A stretch of DNA of 64,000 nucleotides from the NCBI RefSeq assembly GCF_034424525.1, contig NZ_CP139979.1, positions 3,807,001 through 3,871,000 of the forward strand. The letters are read 5' to 3'. Position 1 is the first letter of the stretch; the number at the start of each line of letters is the position of its first letter. The stretch comes from Sphingobium yanoikuyae (GTDB taxonomy: Bacteria > Pseudomonadota > Alphaproteobacteria > Sphingomonadales > Sphingomonadaceae). Below the pieces are notes generated by a model. The model made no database searches, had not been told where the DNA came from, and saw nothing but the letters and a program-made list of their open reading frames with translations. This document shows, piece by piece, positions 43,344 through 52,918 of the stretch. The translations under genes were made by a program, and so were the position numbers.

Positions 43344-43919
43344 ATGAGCCATGCGACAGACGATGCCCATGCGACCGCTGCAAAGTCGATCGAGCAGAAA
43401 AAGGAGGCCGCAACAGCTATCGAGGGGGCGGGCCATGAAAGCTTTAGCGGCAAGTCCGTCACCATCAACCGCCCTCGCGCCGACCTCTTTGCCTATTGGC
43501 GCGACTTCACCCAGCTGCCCAGCTTCATGGATAATGTGGAGCGCGTGGAAATTCTTGCCACTGACCGCTCCCACTGGGTCGTCAAGGCGCCGGCGGGAAA
43601 GGTCGTAGAATGGGACGCTATTATCACCGAAGAGATTGACGGTGAACTGATCGCCTGGGCTTCTGTCGAAGGCGCTGACGTCACCAATAGCGGTCGCATC
43701 GAATTTCGCGACGCGGGCGAACGCGGCACAATCGTCACGGCCACCATCGCCTATGATCCGCCCGCCGGGTTCATCGGCAAAATCGTCGCCAAGATGTTCC
43801 AGCGCGAACCGGCCATTCAGGCACGGCGCGATCTGCGGCGGTTCAAACAGCTCATGGAAACCGGCGAGGTCGCCACTGCCGCCCGTACTGCACAGCAATT
43901 TGCCGAGGAGAAGAACTGA
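43344..43919 (+). CDS. SRPBCC-fold cyclase/dehydrase-type protein
   Basis: A 191-residue protein with a START/Bet-v1 helix-grip domain. After a charged 35-residue lead comes [34 protein letters not shown], then [32 protein letters not shown] and [29 protein letters not shown], typical of polyketide-cyclase/dehydrase-like stress proteins. It would bind a hydrophobic ligand. Its stop overlaps the ADH start by one base, so it is the first gene of an operon of four. Confidence 0.87.
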   Translation: MSHATDDAHATAAKSIEQKKEAATAIEGAGHESFSGKSVTINRPRADLFAYWRDFTQLPSFMDNVERVEILATDRSHWVVKAPAGKVVEWDAIITEEIDGELIAWASVEGADVTNSGRIEFRDAGERGTIVTATIAYDPPAGFIGKIVAKMFQREPAIQARRDLRRFKQLMETGEVATAARTAQQFAEEKN

Positions 43920-45109
43920 TGCGCGCGCTCACTTGGCACGGCAAGCATGATGTCCGCGTCGATACCGTCGACGACCCTGAAATCCTCAATCCGCGCGATG
44001 CCATCATCAAGATTAGTTCGACCGCAATATGCGGTTCGGACCTGCATCTATACGATGGCTACATCCCGACCATGAAAGCCGGCGACATACTCGGCCATGA
44101 GTTCATGGGCGAAGTGGTCGAGACCGGTGCAAAATCGACGTTGAAGAAGGGACAGCGGGTCGTGGTGCCTTTCACCATCGCCTGCGGGAACTGCTACCAT
44201 TGCGGCAAGCATCAATATTCCGCCTGCGATAACGGCAATCCCGCCGACAATCAGGATATCGGCCAGGAAATGTATGGCCAACCAATGTCCGGACTGTTCG
44301 GCTACAGCCATCTGACCGGCGGCTATGCAGGTGGGCAGGCCGAATATGTCCGTGTGCCATTTTCCGACGTCGGGCCGATAGTTGTTCCCGATGGGCTGGA
44401 AGATGACCAGGTCCTGTTCCTCTCCGATATTCTCCCAACCGGGTGGCAGGCGGCCGAATATGCCGACATCGAGCCGGGCGACACCGTCGCGGTCTGGGGC
44501 TGCGGACCGGTCGGCCTTTTCGCGGTCCAGTCCGCCTTCCTGATGGGCGCGCATCGGGTGATCGCGATCGACCATTTTCCTCATCGCCTTGAGCTAGCGA
44601 AGCGCTTCGGTGCGGAAACCATCAACTATGAAGAAACGAAGACATATGAGGCGCTGATGGAGATGACTGGCGGCATCGGTCCCGACGCAGTCATCGACGC
44701 CGTTGGCCTCGAAGCGCACGGGTTCTTCCTCGACAATGTGGTCGATCAGATTAAGGCATCGATGTTCCTTGGCACCGACAGAACCCATTCGATCCGACAG
44801 GCGATCCATGCCTGCCGCAAGGGTGGACGCGTCTCCATGCCAGCCGTTTATGGCGGCTTTGTCGATAAATTCCCACTGGGCGCCTTCATGGAGAAGGGGC
44901 TGACGCTCAAGACCGGCCAGACCAGCGTCCAGCATTACATGCCCGCGCTTCTGAATGCGATCGTCGAAGGGAAGATCGATACGACCTTCCTCATCTCGCA
45001 CCGCATGGGGCTGGAGGATGCTCCCAAAGGCTACAAAATGTTCCACGATCAGCAGAATGAGGTGACAAAGATCGTGCTGAAGCCCGCCTTTGATCGCGTT
45101 GCGGCGTGA
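43919..45109 (+). CDS. Zinc-dependent alcohol dehydrogenase
   Basis: A 396-residue medium-chain dehydrogenase of the glutathione-independent formaldehyde-dehydrogenase/threonine-DH-like group. Catalytic zinc ligands: [11 protein letters not shown] (Cys) and [10 protein letters not shown] (His/Glu). Structural zinc Cys: [18 protein letters not shown]-binding: [29 protein letters not shown] (GxGxxG). [10 protein letters not shown] and the 180-220 region suit the group with polar substrates. Substrate unknown. Downstream SDR overlaps its end by a few bases in the longer form. Confidence 0.93.
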   Translation: MRALTWHGKHDVRVDTVDDPEILNPRDAIIKISSTAICGSDLHLYDGYIPTMKAGDILGHEFMGEVVETGAKSTLKKGQRVVVPFTIACGNCYHCGKHQYSACDNGNPADNQDIGQEMYGQPMSGLFGYSHLTGGYAGGQAEYVRVPFSDVGPIVVPDGLEDDQVLFLSDILPTGWQAAEYADIEPGDTVAVWGCGPVGLFAVQSAFLMGAHRVIAIDHFPHRLELAKRFGAETINYEETKTYEALMEMTGGIGPDAVIDAVGLEAHGFFLDNVVDQIKASMFLGTDRTHSIRQAIHACRKGGRVSMPAVYGGFVDKFPLGAFMEKGLTLKTGQTSVQHYMPALLNAIVEGKIDTTFLISHRMGLEDAPKGYKMFHDQQNEVTKIVLKPAFDRVAA

Positions 45110-45120
45110 GGAGAAAAGAC

Positions 45121-45903
45121 ATGGCTAGTAAATTCGCAATCATCTCCGGCGCGTCCAGCGGGATTGGCGCTGAATTGGCAAAACTGGCGGCCGCAGATGG
45201 CTATGATCTCCTCGTCGTTGCCGACACGCCGTTTGCCGGTGCCTCGGCTGGACTCGCAAGTTTTGGCGTCGCGGTCGATACGCTCGAGGTCGATCTTTCC
45301 ACTGTGCAAGGCGTCGATCAGTTGCTTGATCGAGCCGGCGGGCGACAGGTCGATGTGCTCTGCGCAAATGCCGGACATGGCCTGGGACATGCTTTTCTCG
45401 ACCAACAACTGCCCGATTGGCGCCATGTCATCGACACCAATATCACCGGCACCATCTACCTTCTGCAAAAGGTGCTCGGACAGATGGTCGCGCGCGATGA
45501 GGGGAAGGTCTTGGTCACCGGCTCGATCGCCGGTTTCATCCCCGGCAGTTTTAACGCGGTCTACAACGGCACCAAGGCCTTCATCGACAATTTTACCGAA
45601 GCCTTGCGCAACGAATTGAAGGAACATGAGGGCGTTACGCTGACGACGCTGATGCCCGGCGTGACCGACACGGAATTTTTCGACCGGGCTGGCCTGGGCG
45701 CCGACACTTCGGTGGGTGCCGACGACAACAAAGCCGATCCGGCCAAGGTTGCAAAGGATGGCTGGGACGCGCTCTTGGCGGGAAAGGGCCATATCGTTTC
45801 CGGATTCTCGAACAAGCTGCAGGTCGCGGCAGCGGGGATCATTCCTCAATCCATGTTGGCTGAGCAGCATCGCAAGATGGCCGAGCCCGACACTGCGCAA
45901 TAG
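45121..45903 (+). CDS. Short-chain dehydrogenase/reductase
   Basis: A 260-residue classical SDR: FAIISGASSGIGAELAK (TGxxxGxG variant SGASSGIG), VLCANAGHGLG (NAG), a catalytic Ser in TGSIAGFI, and YNGTKAF (YxxxK). LEVDLSTVQGV is the D-loop. GGAGAAAAGAC precedes the ATG at 45121. Its C-terminal extension (residues about 200-260) includes KVAKDGWDALLAGKGHIVSGF, which is usual for this subgroup. It lies 11 bases after the ADH. Confidence 0.92.
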   Translation: MASKFAIISGASSGIGAELAKLAAADGYDLLVVADTPFAGASAGLASFGVAVDTLEVDLSTVQGVDQLLDRAGGRQVDVLCANAGHGLGHAFLDQQLPDWRHVIDTNITGTIYLLQKVLGQMVARDEGKVLVTGSIAGFIPGSFNAVYNGTKAFIDNFTEALRNELKEHEGVTLTTLMPGVTDTEFFDRAGLGADTSVGADDNKADPAKVAKDGWDALLAGKGHIVSGFSNKLQVAAAGIIPQSMLAEQHRKMAEPDTAQ

Positions 45904-45912
45904 GAGGCTAAG

Positions 45913-46095
45913 ATGTCTAAAGATATCCGCAAGGTAGCGCGAGGGCCGCTTGGCGATGCTCGTCCTGACCATGAGGCTGAGGATGATCGGCCCAAGGGGA
46001 AGCCGGTCGAAGAGGTCGAGGACAGACCCAATGTCGGAACGGTAAAGCCGGAGGACTATCCCGTCGAGGATCGCGATCGAGCGCGTCCGGACTGA
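45913..46095 (+). CDS. Small acidic hypothetical protein
   Basis: A 60-residue, disordered, highly charged protein (MSKDIRKVARGPLGDARPDHEAEDDRPKGKPVEEVEDRPNVG). No family recognised. AGGAGGCTAAG precedes the ATG with proper spacing, nine bases after the SDR stop. It is therefore translated with the operon and is probably a small stress-response protein. It is the last gene before the right end of the island. Confidence 0.6.
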   Translation: MSKDIRKVARGPLGDARPDHEAEDDRPKGKPVEEVEDRPNVGTVKPEDYPVEDRDRARPD

Positions 46096-47016
46096 AATCT
46101 TTCACAACCATCGCTGAAGGCCCGCAATCGCGCAACCCCTCTTACAACTGATGTCGAACGGATCGATCAACATGGGGTTGCTCTCCTAAGCGATGCAGAC
46201 TCGGGCCAGGCATCAGGGGCATATTTTGTTGCTCGGCATTTTCGTTCTCGGCCAATGACAAAATTGTTCGTCGAAATCTTAAATTCAGTTTCTTGGTCTT
46301 TCCGTGCTCACGCTCCGAGAGCGTGCGGGATACTGCGGGTCGGCTTGAGACGTTCGTCGCAGTTGCCGCCGACATCCTGATGCTGCTTGGCCGCAGTCGT
46401 ATTAGGCTTGGATCGCCCTGTATGAACGGATTCCTTCCGCACGTGACTGCTTGGCAGATGTTGATGCACGCGCCCGGCGGTGGTTCCTTTGGTCTGGAAT
46501 TCCGGACGGGACGGTTCGGAGAATGTTAATTCCTTTGAGCGCCTGCTGGGCAAGTGGGCGCAGGGGCCGTTCGAAGTTGAGATCGATCGTTTCAGGCGGA
46601 AAGTGCAGAATGATGGGCTCAAAGACGTTGCAGGCGAGATCGAGAGTTTGACGGCTATCTTTGCTGTAAGCTCGTTAATTTCCCCGGCCAACACGATTGG
46701 AAGCGCAGCCCTTGATCGCTGGCCTCTCGGGAGGCGACCTCCCATAGCCCGCCAATTGCAAACCAAGAATGCTGCGGCGCCAGTCGGCCCCCCGCGGATG
46801 CACCTGCCCAAGCAAGATCCAGCTGAGCAGAGCAGAATGCAATCTTATGATCTGCGGGGAGATGCGTTAGTAAATTTGTAGACGTGTTGATAAAAGATTT
46901 GACTTCGAGATCGAACCTAAATTATAGTTTTTCGATACTGGTAGCATAACTTGTATGGATTAGTTGCTGTAGTGAAATGTGATCGGAAGATCGGAAAGGT
47001 TTGTCATGACAAATGC
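46096..47016. other. Gene-free right end of the island
   Basis: About 920 bases. Both strands have only biased open frames (such as 46480-46881 and 46308-46811), with no ribosome site and no recognisable family. The last 150 bases (46880-47010) are distinctly AT-rich, as is common for the ends of integrated elements. No terminator, tRNA or promoter was supported. Confidence 0.5.
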
Positions 47017-47039
47017 TCCGTCCCCGGCACCATTTGTTC
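47017..47039 (+). repeat. attR: repeat of the tRNA-Phe 3' end
   Basis: TCCGTCCCCGG then CACCATTTGTTC, a copy of 12764-12787 with one G missing. It ends the island; after it the sequence (CTTTCCCCCC...) differs from that after tRNA-Phe. The missing base means the copy could not restore a fully paired acceptor stem. Confidence 0.85.
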
Positions 47040-47314
47040 TTTCCCCCCTATACAGAAGCATCCAGCGCCATCCAGGAAATGGCGGAAAACGTGAGTTTTC
47101 CAATAGCCCATCGTCCCCGGGGGTGTACTGTCAGCCACACCCTGATCATGGTATTTCCATGGTATCCCCGCAACTCGATTACGGACCGGACAGTCGCCTT
47201 ACGGCCAATCCTGGATATCCGCGAAGGGAAGTTGACGGGCTGCGGTGAGGAGCGAAACATCGGTGGCTGTGCCCCCAGCAAGGGGCTGCCGGAAACGACA
47301 GACGAGCCCTATTT

Positions 47315-48160
47315 TCAACGGTTGATAAAGAACTCGACGGAAACCGAAAGTTCGAGCGGATCGCTTCTGTCCGCTGGTATAGGGGGAAGAGGCTGCGCGC
47401 GTTTGAGCGTCTCCAAAGCTGCCCGGTCGAGCAAGACCGATCCCGATGAGCGCGTGATCCTGTTGGACAGGACCATCCCGGCCCGGTTCATATGGAAGGT
47501 GACATAGGTCACGCCTTGTTCCCTGCGATTTCTGGCTGTGGCCGGATAGCGACGATATTTTTCCAGATGGGCGAGCAGCGCGGCTTCCCATGTCATGTCC
47601 TGCCTGCTGCTCGCTTGCCTTGCGGGCGGTGCCGGCACGGATTTTGGCGCCATGGTCTCTGGAATGGGATCGACGGCCTGCGCAGGTTCCACCGGATCAT
47701 GGGTTGGCGGGGACAATGGCGCCAGGCGGGGCAGGAGAATGTCCGGCGGAGACGGGAGAAGGCGCTCTTGCGCCTTTTGCTGCCGGCGCTCGACCTGTCT
47801 CGGCCCTTCAGGCACTTCCTCCACCGGCTCGGGCGGGGCGGCGAGTGGCTGGAGGGTTACGACCAGCGGCGGACTGGCTGTCGCAATGATGGGCTGCCGC
47901 TGCCAACGGAACGCGACGCAGCCCAGCATCAGCGCGAATATCATGGCCGTGCCCGATATTCCGGACAGGCGCGTGTGCCAATGGATCGGCCGGTCACTAT
48001 AGCGACCATGATGGGCCTGGCGTTTACCGCTTGCAGGTCCGTGCTGTGGAATGGGCGGTGGCAGAGAGGCACTGGACTGCAGGGCGATGCAGCCCGCAGA
48101 GCCCTTGCTCGCCCTATCCGCAAGACGCTGCGCCGCGTCGGCACAATCTGCGTGCCTCAT
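47315..48160 (-). CDS. TonB-family energy transducer (HasB-like)
   Basis: A 281-residue TonB paralogue. The transmembrane helix is about residues 73-90 (TAMIFALMLGCVAFRW) after an unusually long, polar 70-residue N-terminus. A Pro/Glu-rich periplasmic region follows (PPEPVEEVPEGPRQVERRQQKAQERLLPSPPDI), and the C-terminal TonB fold is WEAALLAHLEKYRRYPATARNRREQGVTYVTFHMNRAGMV. The start at 48160 overlaps ybaN stop by four bases. A shorter start at the helix is possible. It most likely energises the adjacent receptor, as HasB does for HasR. Confidence 0.82.
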   Translation of the reverse strand: MRHADCADAAQRLADRASKGSAGCIALQSSASLPPPIPQHGPASGKRQAHHGRYSDRPIHWHTRLSGISGTAMIFALMLGCVAFRWQRQPIIATASPPLVVTLQPLAAPPEPVEEVPEGPRQVERRQQKAQERLLPSPPDILLPRLAPLSPPTHDPVEPAQAVDPIPETMAPKSVPAPPARQASSRQDMTWEAALLAHLEKYRRYPATARNRREQGVTYVTFHMNRAGMVLSNRITRSSGSVLLDRAALETLKRAQPLPPIPADRSDPLELSVSVEFFINR

Positions 48161-48579
48161 TGCCCGGCTTCCGGTTCCCGGCGCCGCGCGATCCATATGA
48201 TCCAGAAAAGCAGGAAGGCGGCGACCCCAAGCGAGACGAGCCAGTTGGGCCGTACATGCAGCCAGAAGATGGCATAGCCCACAGCCATGCCCAGGCCGGC
48301 CATGACCTTTGCATGACGCGGAACCGCCCGGTCGCGCCGCCATGCACGGATCGCTGGTCCAAAGCGCGGATGGTCCAGCAGCCAGGCCTCGAGCCGGGGA
48401 GAGGAGCGTGCGAAACAGGGCAGCGCCAGCAGCATGAAGTCGGTGGTCGGCAGCAGCGGCAAGAAGATGCCGACAAAGCCGATGCCGACCAGCAGCAGGC
48501 CCAGTATGAGCCAGGCGACGCGGGAGCCACGCCCGCGTCGCAACAGGTCCGGCGTGGGCGGTTCAGCCAATGCGGGCAT
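48157..48579 (-). CDS. ybaN: YbaN family (DUF454) membrane protein
   Basis: A 140-residue protein with three to four helices (AWLILGLLLVGIGFVGIFLPLLPTTDFMLLALPCFARSSPRLEAWLLDHPRFGPAI is the DUF454 signature), then KVMAGLGMAVGYAIF and WLVSLGVAAFLLFWIIWIARR. YbaN often neighbours haem/iron uptake genes; its role is unclear. It overlaps the haem oxygenase by 17 bases and tonB by 4. Confidence 0.9.
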   Translation of the reverse strand: MPALAEPPTPDLLRRGRGSRVAWLILGLLLVGIGFVGIFLPLLPTTDFMLLALPCFARSSPRLEAWLLDHPRFGPAIRAWRRDRAVPRHAKVMAGLGMAVGYAIFWLHVRPNWLVSLGVAAFLLFWIIWIARRREPEAGQ

Positions 48580-49156
48580 CGACCAGTGCCTGTACGCGGG
48601 CGAAGGCAGCGTTGGCGCCAGTCACGACGTGGGTCTCCTGAACAGCCGACAGGTCCACATCGTTCAGAGCCGCCGTGAACGTTCGCCAATGGGCAGCGGG
48701 GCCTTCAGGCGGTGGCGCCAGATGACGGGCGCCATGGGTATCGGACAGGCCGATCTTCGCGGCTTCCTTGCGCAGCAGGGCTGCCCCCATGTTCGATCCT
48801 TCCGCGACATAGAGCCAGCCGAGCGCCGTAGCGACATCCGCAGCCTCGCCTGCCGGAAAGGCCGGTGCCTTGTCAGCCTGCGGCAGCGATTGGCCCAGAT
48901 CCGCCAGATCCGCCGCGATCAGTCCGAGCCTGCACCGCTGGGCAAGGCCGGGCAGCAGTGCCTGGAGGTTCTTATCCTGATACAGCGCCTCGATATCGCG
49001 GTGGAAAAGATACTGGACCATGGCGAAGCGGGCATAGGCTTCGACCGTATCGAAGGACGCAGCGGTGATGATCGACGTATCAAGCCTCTGATGGGTGTCG
49101 CGCGTACGCTCCTTCAGTCTCTGCGCACGGGAAAGTTCGAGTGTCGGTGCCGTCAT
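48563..49156 (-). CDS. Haem oxygenase
   Basis: A 197-residue bacterial haem oxygenase, which opens haem to biliverdin and releases iron. The proximal His is in TRDTHQRLDTSII, and helical blocks follow, such as YARFAMVQYLFHRDIEALYQ and TALGWLYVAEGSNMGAALLRKEA (distal helix GxxxG region). At 197 residues it is typical of HemO/PigA or BphO-type enzymes. It begins 13 bases after the receptor stop, so the two are in one operon; this identifies haem as the likely imported substrate. Confidence 0.87.
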   Translation of the reverse strand: MTAPTLELSRAQRLKERTRDTHQRLDTSIITAASFDTVEAYARFAMVQYLFHRDIEALYQDKNLQALLPGLAQRCRLGLIAADLADLGQSLPQADKAPAFPAGEAADVATALGWLYVAEGSNMGAALLRKEAAKIGLSDTHGARHLAPPPEGPAAHWRTFTAALNDVDLSAVQETHVVTGANAAFARVQALVDARIG

Positions 49157-49169
49157 GATGGTCTTTCCG

Positions 49170-52100
49170 TCAGAAATGATAGCTGATGCCGATGCGGATG
49201 CTGTGCATATCCGCATCGCTACGATGCTTGCGCCCCTCGACCAGGGTAGAGGTACCGGTGACCTCCCGATATTCGTTGATCGGCGCGGTATAGGCGGGGA
49301 ATTCGAAGACGGTGCCGTCGTCCCAGACAATGGTCTGGGCCGGAACCTCCTGCCAGCCGACCGTCTCATAATAGCCATAGTCCAGCGCCGCGCCGGATCG
49401 GGCATTGGCAAAGGAGAATTGCTTCTTCTGGAAACGGGCATAGGAATATTCGGCGCGCAGCGACCAGCGCTTGCCGATGTCGCGCTCCATGCCCGCCCCC
49501 AGGACCAGCCCGGAGCGGGTCTTGCGATCCTTTTCGAAGAAATAATGCTCCAGTTCGCCGCCAATGCCCTTTTCGTCGTTGTTGGTGGTCGGCCCGGAAC
49601 GATATTGGTTGCGGGTTTGGGTCTCGCGCAGCCAGCCGATGCCACCGGTGCCGTAGAGCAGCGTCTGTCCCAGCGAATAGCCAAGCCGCCCGCGCAGGGT
49701 GATCAGGCGATCCCATTGGTAACGGGTGTCGGATTCCAGGGTGCCCTTGGCGCGCAGGGATGCGACATTATAGCCGTCATTGTCGGTCTGCTGCACCAGC
49801 ACGCCGGACCAGTTGCCAAGGTCGCCCGCCGAAATATCGGCCTCCACGCCCAGCACGACGCGGCTGGGCAACTGATAATTGTAACCTGCATGGAGGCCAC
49901 CCAGGAAATTGCGCATATTTTCCTTGTAGCGGCTGCCATTTTCCAGATCGGCGGGATTGCCCGCACCGTCCGTGACTGTGCCGCTGGTCCGGCCAAAGCC
50001 ATAGCCGATCTGCCCACCGACATAGGGGCCGGTCCAGTCCGTCGGGTCGGCATTGCCGCTCCGACCGAACCAGTTGGCCGGCCACAGCCCGTTCTTCGAT
50101 CCGATCGTGCTGGTCATGCCGATGCGGAAGGTCCGTCCCGGTGCCGGGACGTAGCCCAGGCTCATCGGTTCATTATAATAGCGATCGGTAAGGTTATCGA
50201 TGCTCCAGTTGATGAGCAGCGCATCGATCAGCTTGAAGCTGCCGGTCATGTCCAGCAGGGTATAGGGATGCCAGGCGATCTGGCTGATCAGCGGCATATA
50301 GCCGCTCGACGGCTTTTCCGCCCCGATCGGGCGCTTGCCCATATAGGTCAGGCGTGCGCCCAGCATCGCCCGGTCATCCAGGAAGCGCTGATTGACGGAC
50401 AGGTTCGCTGCCCATCGCGGTGGAATATAGTTGGTGGCAAAGTCGGAGGCGAGCGAACTGGCAATACAGGCTTCGCCCGGACGACAGAAGCGGATGCGGT
50501 CATAATAGGTCGCGCCTGCCTCCATGCTGAAGCCGCCATTTTCGTAGCTGAGGGTGGCTTCCAGCCCCCGGAACAGCGCGCGATCGATATTGTACACCTG
50601 CATCGATCCGCGCTGGAGGATGTAGCGGCGCGCGATATAGCCGTCGACGTCATTGTCGAACCAGGCGAGCTTCAGTCCCAACTCATCCTTGTCGGTGATC
50701 AGGCCGGTGCGGGTATAATTGGCGCCAATCTCCCAGTTGCGGGTCTCTTCCTTGTGCAGGTCGGGATTGGCGATGTAGAAGAAGCCGCTGGTCGCTTCCA
50801 TCAGCGAAGGCAGACGCGCCGCCCGCTTGTAGTTGGCGAAGAGTTGCAGGCCGTCGACCGGCATCAGGGTCGCCCCTAATGAGAAGTTGAACGCATCCTC
50901 GCCGCGCTTGAGAAGCTCGGAATAATAGACCGTGCCGGACTGGCGGTCCTTCAGCGAATATTCCTGATAGCGCGCGCCTGCATTGAAACGCAGCCACTCG
51001 GCCGGTTCCAGCGCCATGTCGGTGAACAGGCTGTACTCGCTGCGCGATCCTTCCCGGCCGGGGGGTGTCCATCCGTTCATCTGCCAAGTGCCGATCGGCC
51101 CCGCCTTTTCATGCAGGAATGACGCCCCATAGTCGGCAGAAAACAGACCGATCGGCGTCAATATCCGGCTGCTGTTGGTGAGATCTGTTCCCCAACTGTC
51201 GACATAACGGCGTGCCGGATCGCTGTTGACGAGCGAAGGGGCATTTTCCCTGAGCTTGGATATCCAGCCGTTGAGCTTCAGGTCGATCAGGTCGCCTTCC
51301 GGGTTCCTGCGATAGCGTGCCGTGAAGCGATCGAGACTGGTCTTCGACAAGATCTGGTTCTGATAGACAGCCCCCGTCGCACTGCCGAGCGCTCCGGGAT
51401 AATTTTCGCCAAAGATGCTCCAATAGCCACCATAGCCCAGTTCCAGCACATGATCGTCGGCAGGGCGGATCGCGGCCTTGACCAGCACGGATTCCGTATC
51501 GTTCGATGTATTGTAGACTTCCTCTCCGCCGGCAAAGGGCGTCGAGCCATGGATGTCGTAGAAGGCGACGGCGCGGTCGCACAATTCCTGCATCTGCCTT
51601 TCCGGGCTACCCGCCGCACAGAAAGGCGAGGGCGTCCCGGTCTCGCGCGGCGCATATTTGCCTTGGCGGCCGGCGAAATAATTGCCGGTTCGACGCACGG
51701 AATAGCCCGCGAGAATGTCGAACAATTCGCCCTTGCGGGCAAAGACGAAGCTGGCCGCCCCGCCTGCGGGGCTGAGGAAACCAGGCCGATCCCGTTCGCG
51801 GGTCGCGGCCATGGTGTCGCCATAGAAATGGTTGGGCTGGATGATCGATCGGATCATGTTCGATCCGGGCTCGACATTATTATTGGAAAGCGAGGCTTTT
51901 ATGCGGATGGCCATGGTGTCGCCGGCCGGGACGATGTCATCCACGCTCAGGGTCGTCATGGACACCGATCCGCCAATGCCCCCGGCAATGGCATTGCCAT
52001 TGGACGGCCCTTTCACGATCGCGACATGGCTGATGAAATCAGGATCGACGAAGCTGCGATTGCTGGTGCCCTGATAGCCGCGATAGACGGTCGTGCCGTT

Positions 52101-52784
52101 GATCGCACCATCCACCGTGACGGGCACACGGCCCTGCCCCTGGAGCCCGCGGATATTGACATCCAGTCCCCCGCTAGTCCGAGCCTCGCCGGAAATGACG
52201 CCAGGGGTGCCGCGCAGCATGTCTGCCGGCGCCGTGGCCGGATAAGCCTCCAGCGTCTCGCGGCTTATCACATTGACGGAGCCGGGCGTGCGAAAGACGC
52301 TTTCCTTGGTGCCGTCCCACCCCGCCACGCGCCCATTGTCACCGGCGAGGCCGCTGCCGGCACTGTCCTGCATGCCCTGCACCCGCAACGTGCCAAGCTG
52401 AACCGTTCCCTCGCTGACCTGCGGCGCGCGTTCCAGCATGACCGACCCGGATGTGAGGTAACGGAAGGACAGGCCCGTGCCGGAGAGAAGCCGCGACAAA
52501 GCCTCATTTGCGTTCATGTTGCCCGTAACGGCATGGGATATCCTGCCTTCGACATCTGCGGCCTCGAAGCCGATCTGCACACCGCCCTGCCGCATCAACT
52601 GGCGCAACGCATCGCGCAGCGACTGCGCCGGTATGTCGAAACTCCGTGTAGAGGAGGCGGTTCTGCTGGCAGGCGCCTGTGCCAATGCCGGCATGGTCGC
52701 CGCAATGCCAAGCGCCGAACCGGCCAGCAGGGTATGGCGCGAAATCGCCAGCAGACGCTGGCGTGCTGAAACGGATGAACGCAT
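49170..52784 (-). CDS. Giant TonB-dependent haem receptor fused to an OmpA/Omp25-type barrel
   Basis: A 1204-residue outer-membrane protein. Signal peptide (about 1-36), STN domain (about 49-118: FDIPAQSLRDALRQLMRQGGVQIGF), plug (about 155-275: SVNVISRETLEAYPATAPADMLRGTPGVISG), then a 22-strand barrel to about residue 885, which ends PGRTFRIGMTSTIG. A second domain of about 290 residues (915-1204) starts DWTGPYVGGQIGYGFG and ends with a terminal F, and resembles an 8-strand Omp25/31 barrel. The STN domain indicates signalling to FecR and the sigma factor. Typical haem receptors are about 800-900 residues, so the tail is extra. Confidence 0.88.
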   Translation of the reverse strand: MRSSVSARQRLLAISRHTLLAGSALGIAATMPALAQAPASRTASSTRSFDIPAQSLRDALRQLMRQGGVQIGFEAADVEGRISHAVTGNMNANEALSRLLSGTGLSFRYLTSGSVMLERAPQVSEGTVQLGTLRVQGMQDSAGSGLAGDNGRVAGWDGTKESVFRTPGSVNVISRETLEAYPATAPADMLRGTPGVISGEARTSGGLDVNIRGLQGQGRVPVTVDGAINGTTVYRGYQGTSNRSFVDPDFISHVAIVKGPSNGNAIAGGIGGSVSMTTLSVDDIVPAGDTMAIRIKASLSNNNVEPGSNMIRSIIQPNHFYGDTMAATRERDRPGFLSPAGGAASFVFARKGELFDILAGYSVRRTGNYFAGRQGKYAPRETGTPSPFCAAGSPERQMQELCDRAVAFYDIHGSTPFAGGEEVYNTSNDTESVLVKAAIRPADDHVLELGYGGYWSIFGENYPGALGSATGAVYQNQILSKTSLDRFTARYRRNPEGDLIDLKLNGWISKLRENAPSLVNSDPARRYVDSWGTDLTNSSRILTPIGLFSADYGASFLHEKAGPIGTWQMNGWTPPGREGSRSEYSLFTDMALEPAEWLRFNAGARYQEYSLKDRQSGTVYYSELLKRGEDAFNFSLGATLMPVDGLQLFANYKRAARLPSLMEATSGFFYIANPDLHKEETRNWEIGANYTRTGLITDKDELGLKLAWFDNDVDGYIARRYILQRGSMQVYNIDRALFRGLEATLSYENGGFSMEAGATYYDRIRFCRPGEACIASSLASDFATNYIPPRWAANLSVNQRFLDDRAMLGARLTYMGKRPIGAEKPSSGYMPLISQIAWHPYTLLDMTGSFKLIDALLINWSIDNLTDRYYNEPMSLGYVPAPGRTFRIGMTSTIGSKNGLWPANWFGRSGNADPTDWTGPYVGGQIGYGFGRTSGTVTDGAGNPADLENGSRYKENMRNFLGGLHAGYNYQLPSRVVLGVEADISAGDLGNWSGVLVQQTDNDGYNVASLRAKGTLESDTRYQWDRLITLRGRLGYSLGQTLLYGTGGIGWLRETQTRNQYRSGPTTNNDEKGIGGELEHYFFEKDRKTRSGLVLGAGMERDIGKRWSLRAEYSYARFQKKQFSFANARSGAALDYGYYETVGWQEVPAQTIVWDDGTVFEFPAYTAPINEYREVTGTSTLVEGRKHRSDADMHSIRIGISYHF

Positions 52785-52837
52785 GAATGCAAAGCCCCTA
52801 AATCTTCTTCGGCGCTGCCCCGCGCAACCGCCTGTCA

Positions 52838-52865
52838 GGCAATTTGCAAATGCAAATCAATTGCC
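52838..52865. promoter_or_regulatory. Candidate iron-regulator (Fur-type) operator
   Basis: Nested inverted repeats: outer GGCAATT/AATTGCC and inner TTTGCA-A-TGCAAA, lying 54 bases upstream of the receptor ATG. AT-rich TGCAAAT-type symmetry resembles alphaproteobacterial Fur boxes. Binding is inference. Confidence 0.5.
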
Positions 52866-52918
52866 TTCGTAGGTAAGACTGGCGGCGCGAGGCCTTTCCC
52901 AAGGCCTTGCGAAAAATA

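Larger units (their letters stand above)
12764..47039. mobile_element. Genomic island of about 34 kb inserted at tRNA-Phe
   Basis: Bounds are set by the imperfect direct repeat at 12764-12787 and 47017-47039. A tyrosine integrase lies 167 bases inside the left end, pointing inward. Content is accessory: stress proteins, bufferins, a light-sensing kinase, IS elements and broken genes, while both flanks are ordinary operons. No conjugation, replication or phage structural genes are seen, so it is not self-transmissible by what is visible; it may be an old, decaying integrative element. The one-base difference in attR suggests it may not excise precisely any more. Confidence 0.8.

Noticed and set aside
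46308..46881. Overlapping frames on both strands near the right island end
   Set aside because: Neither has a ribosome site, recognisable motif or normal amino-acid balance.
49095..50879. 594-codon plus-strand frame opposite the receptor and haem oxygenase
   Set aside because: The minus-strand receptor and haem oxygenase are well supported by motifs, and this frame spans two genes.
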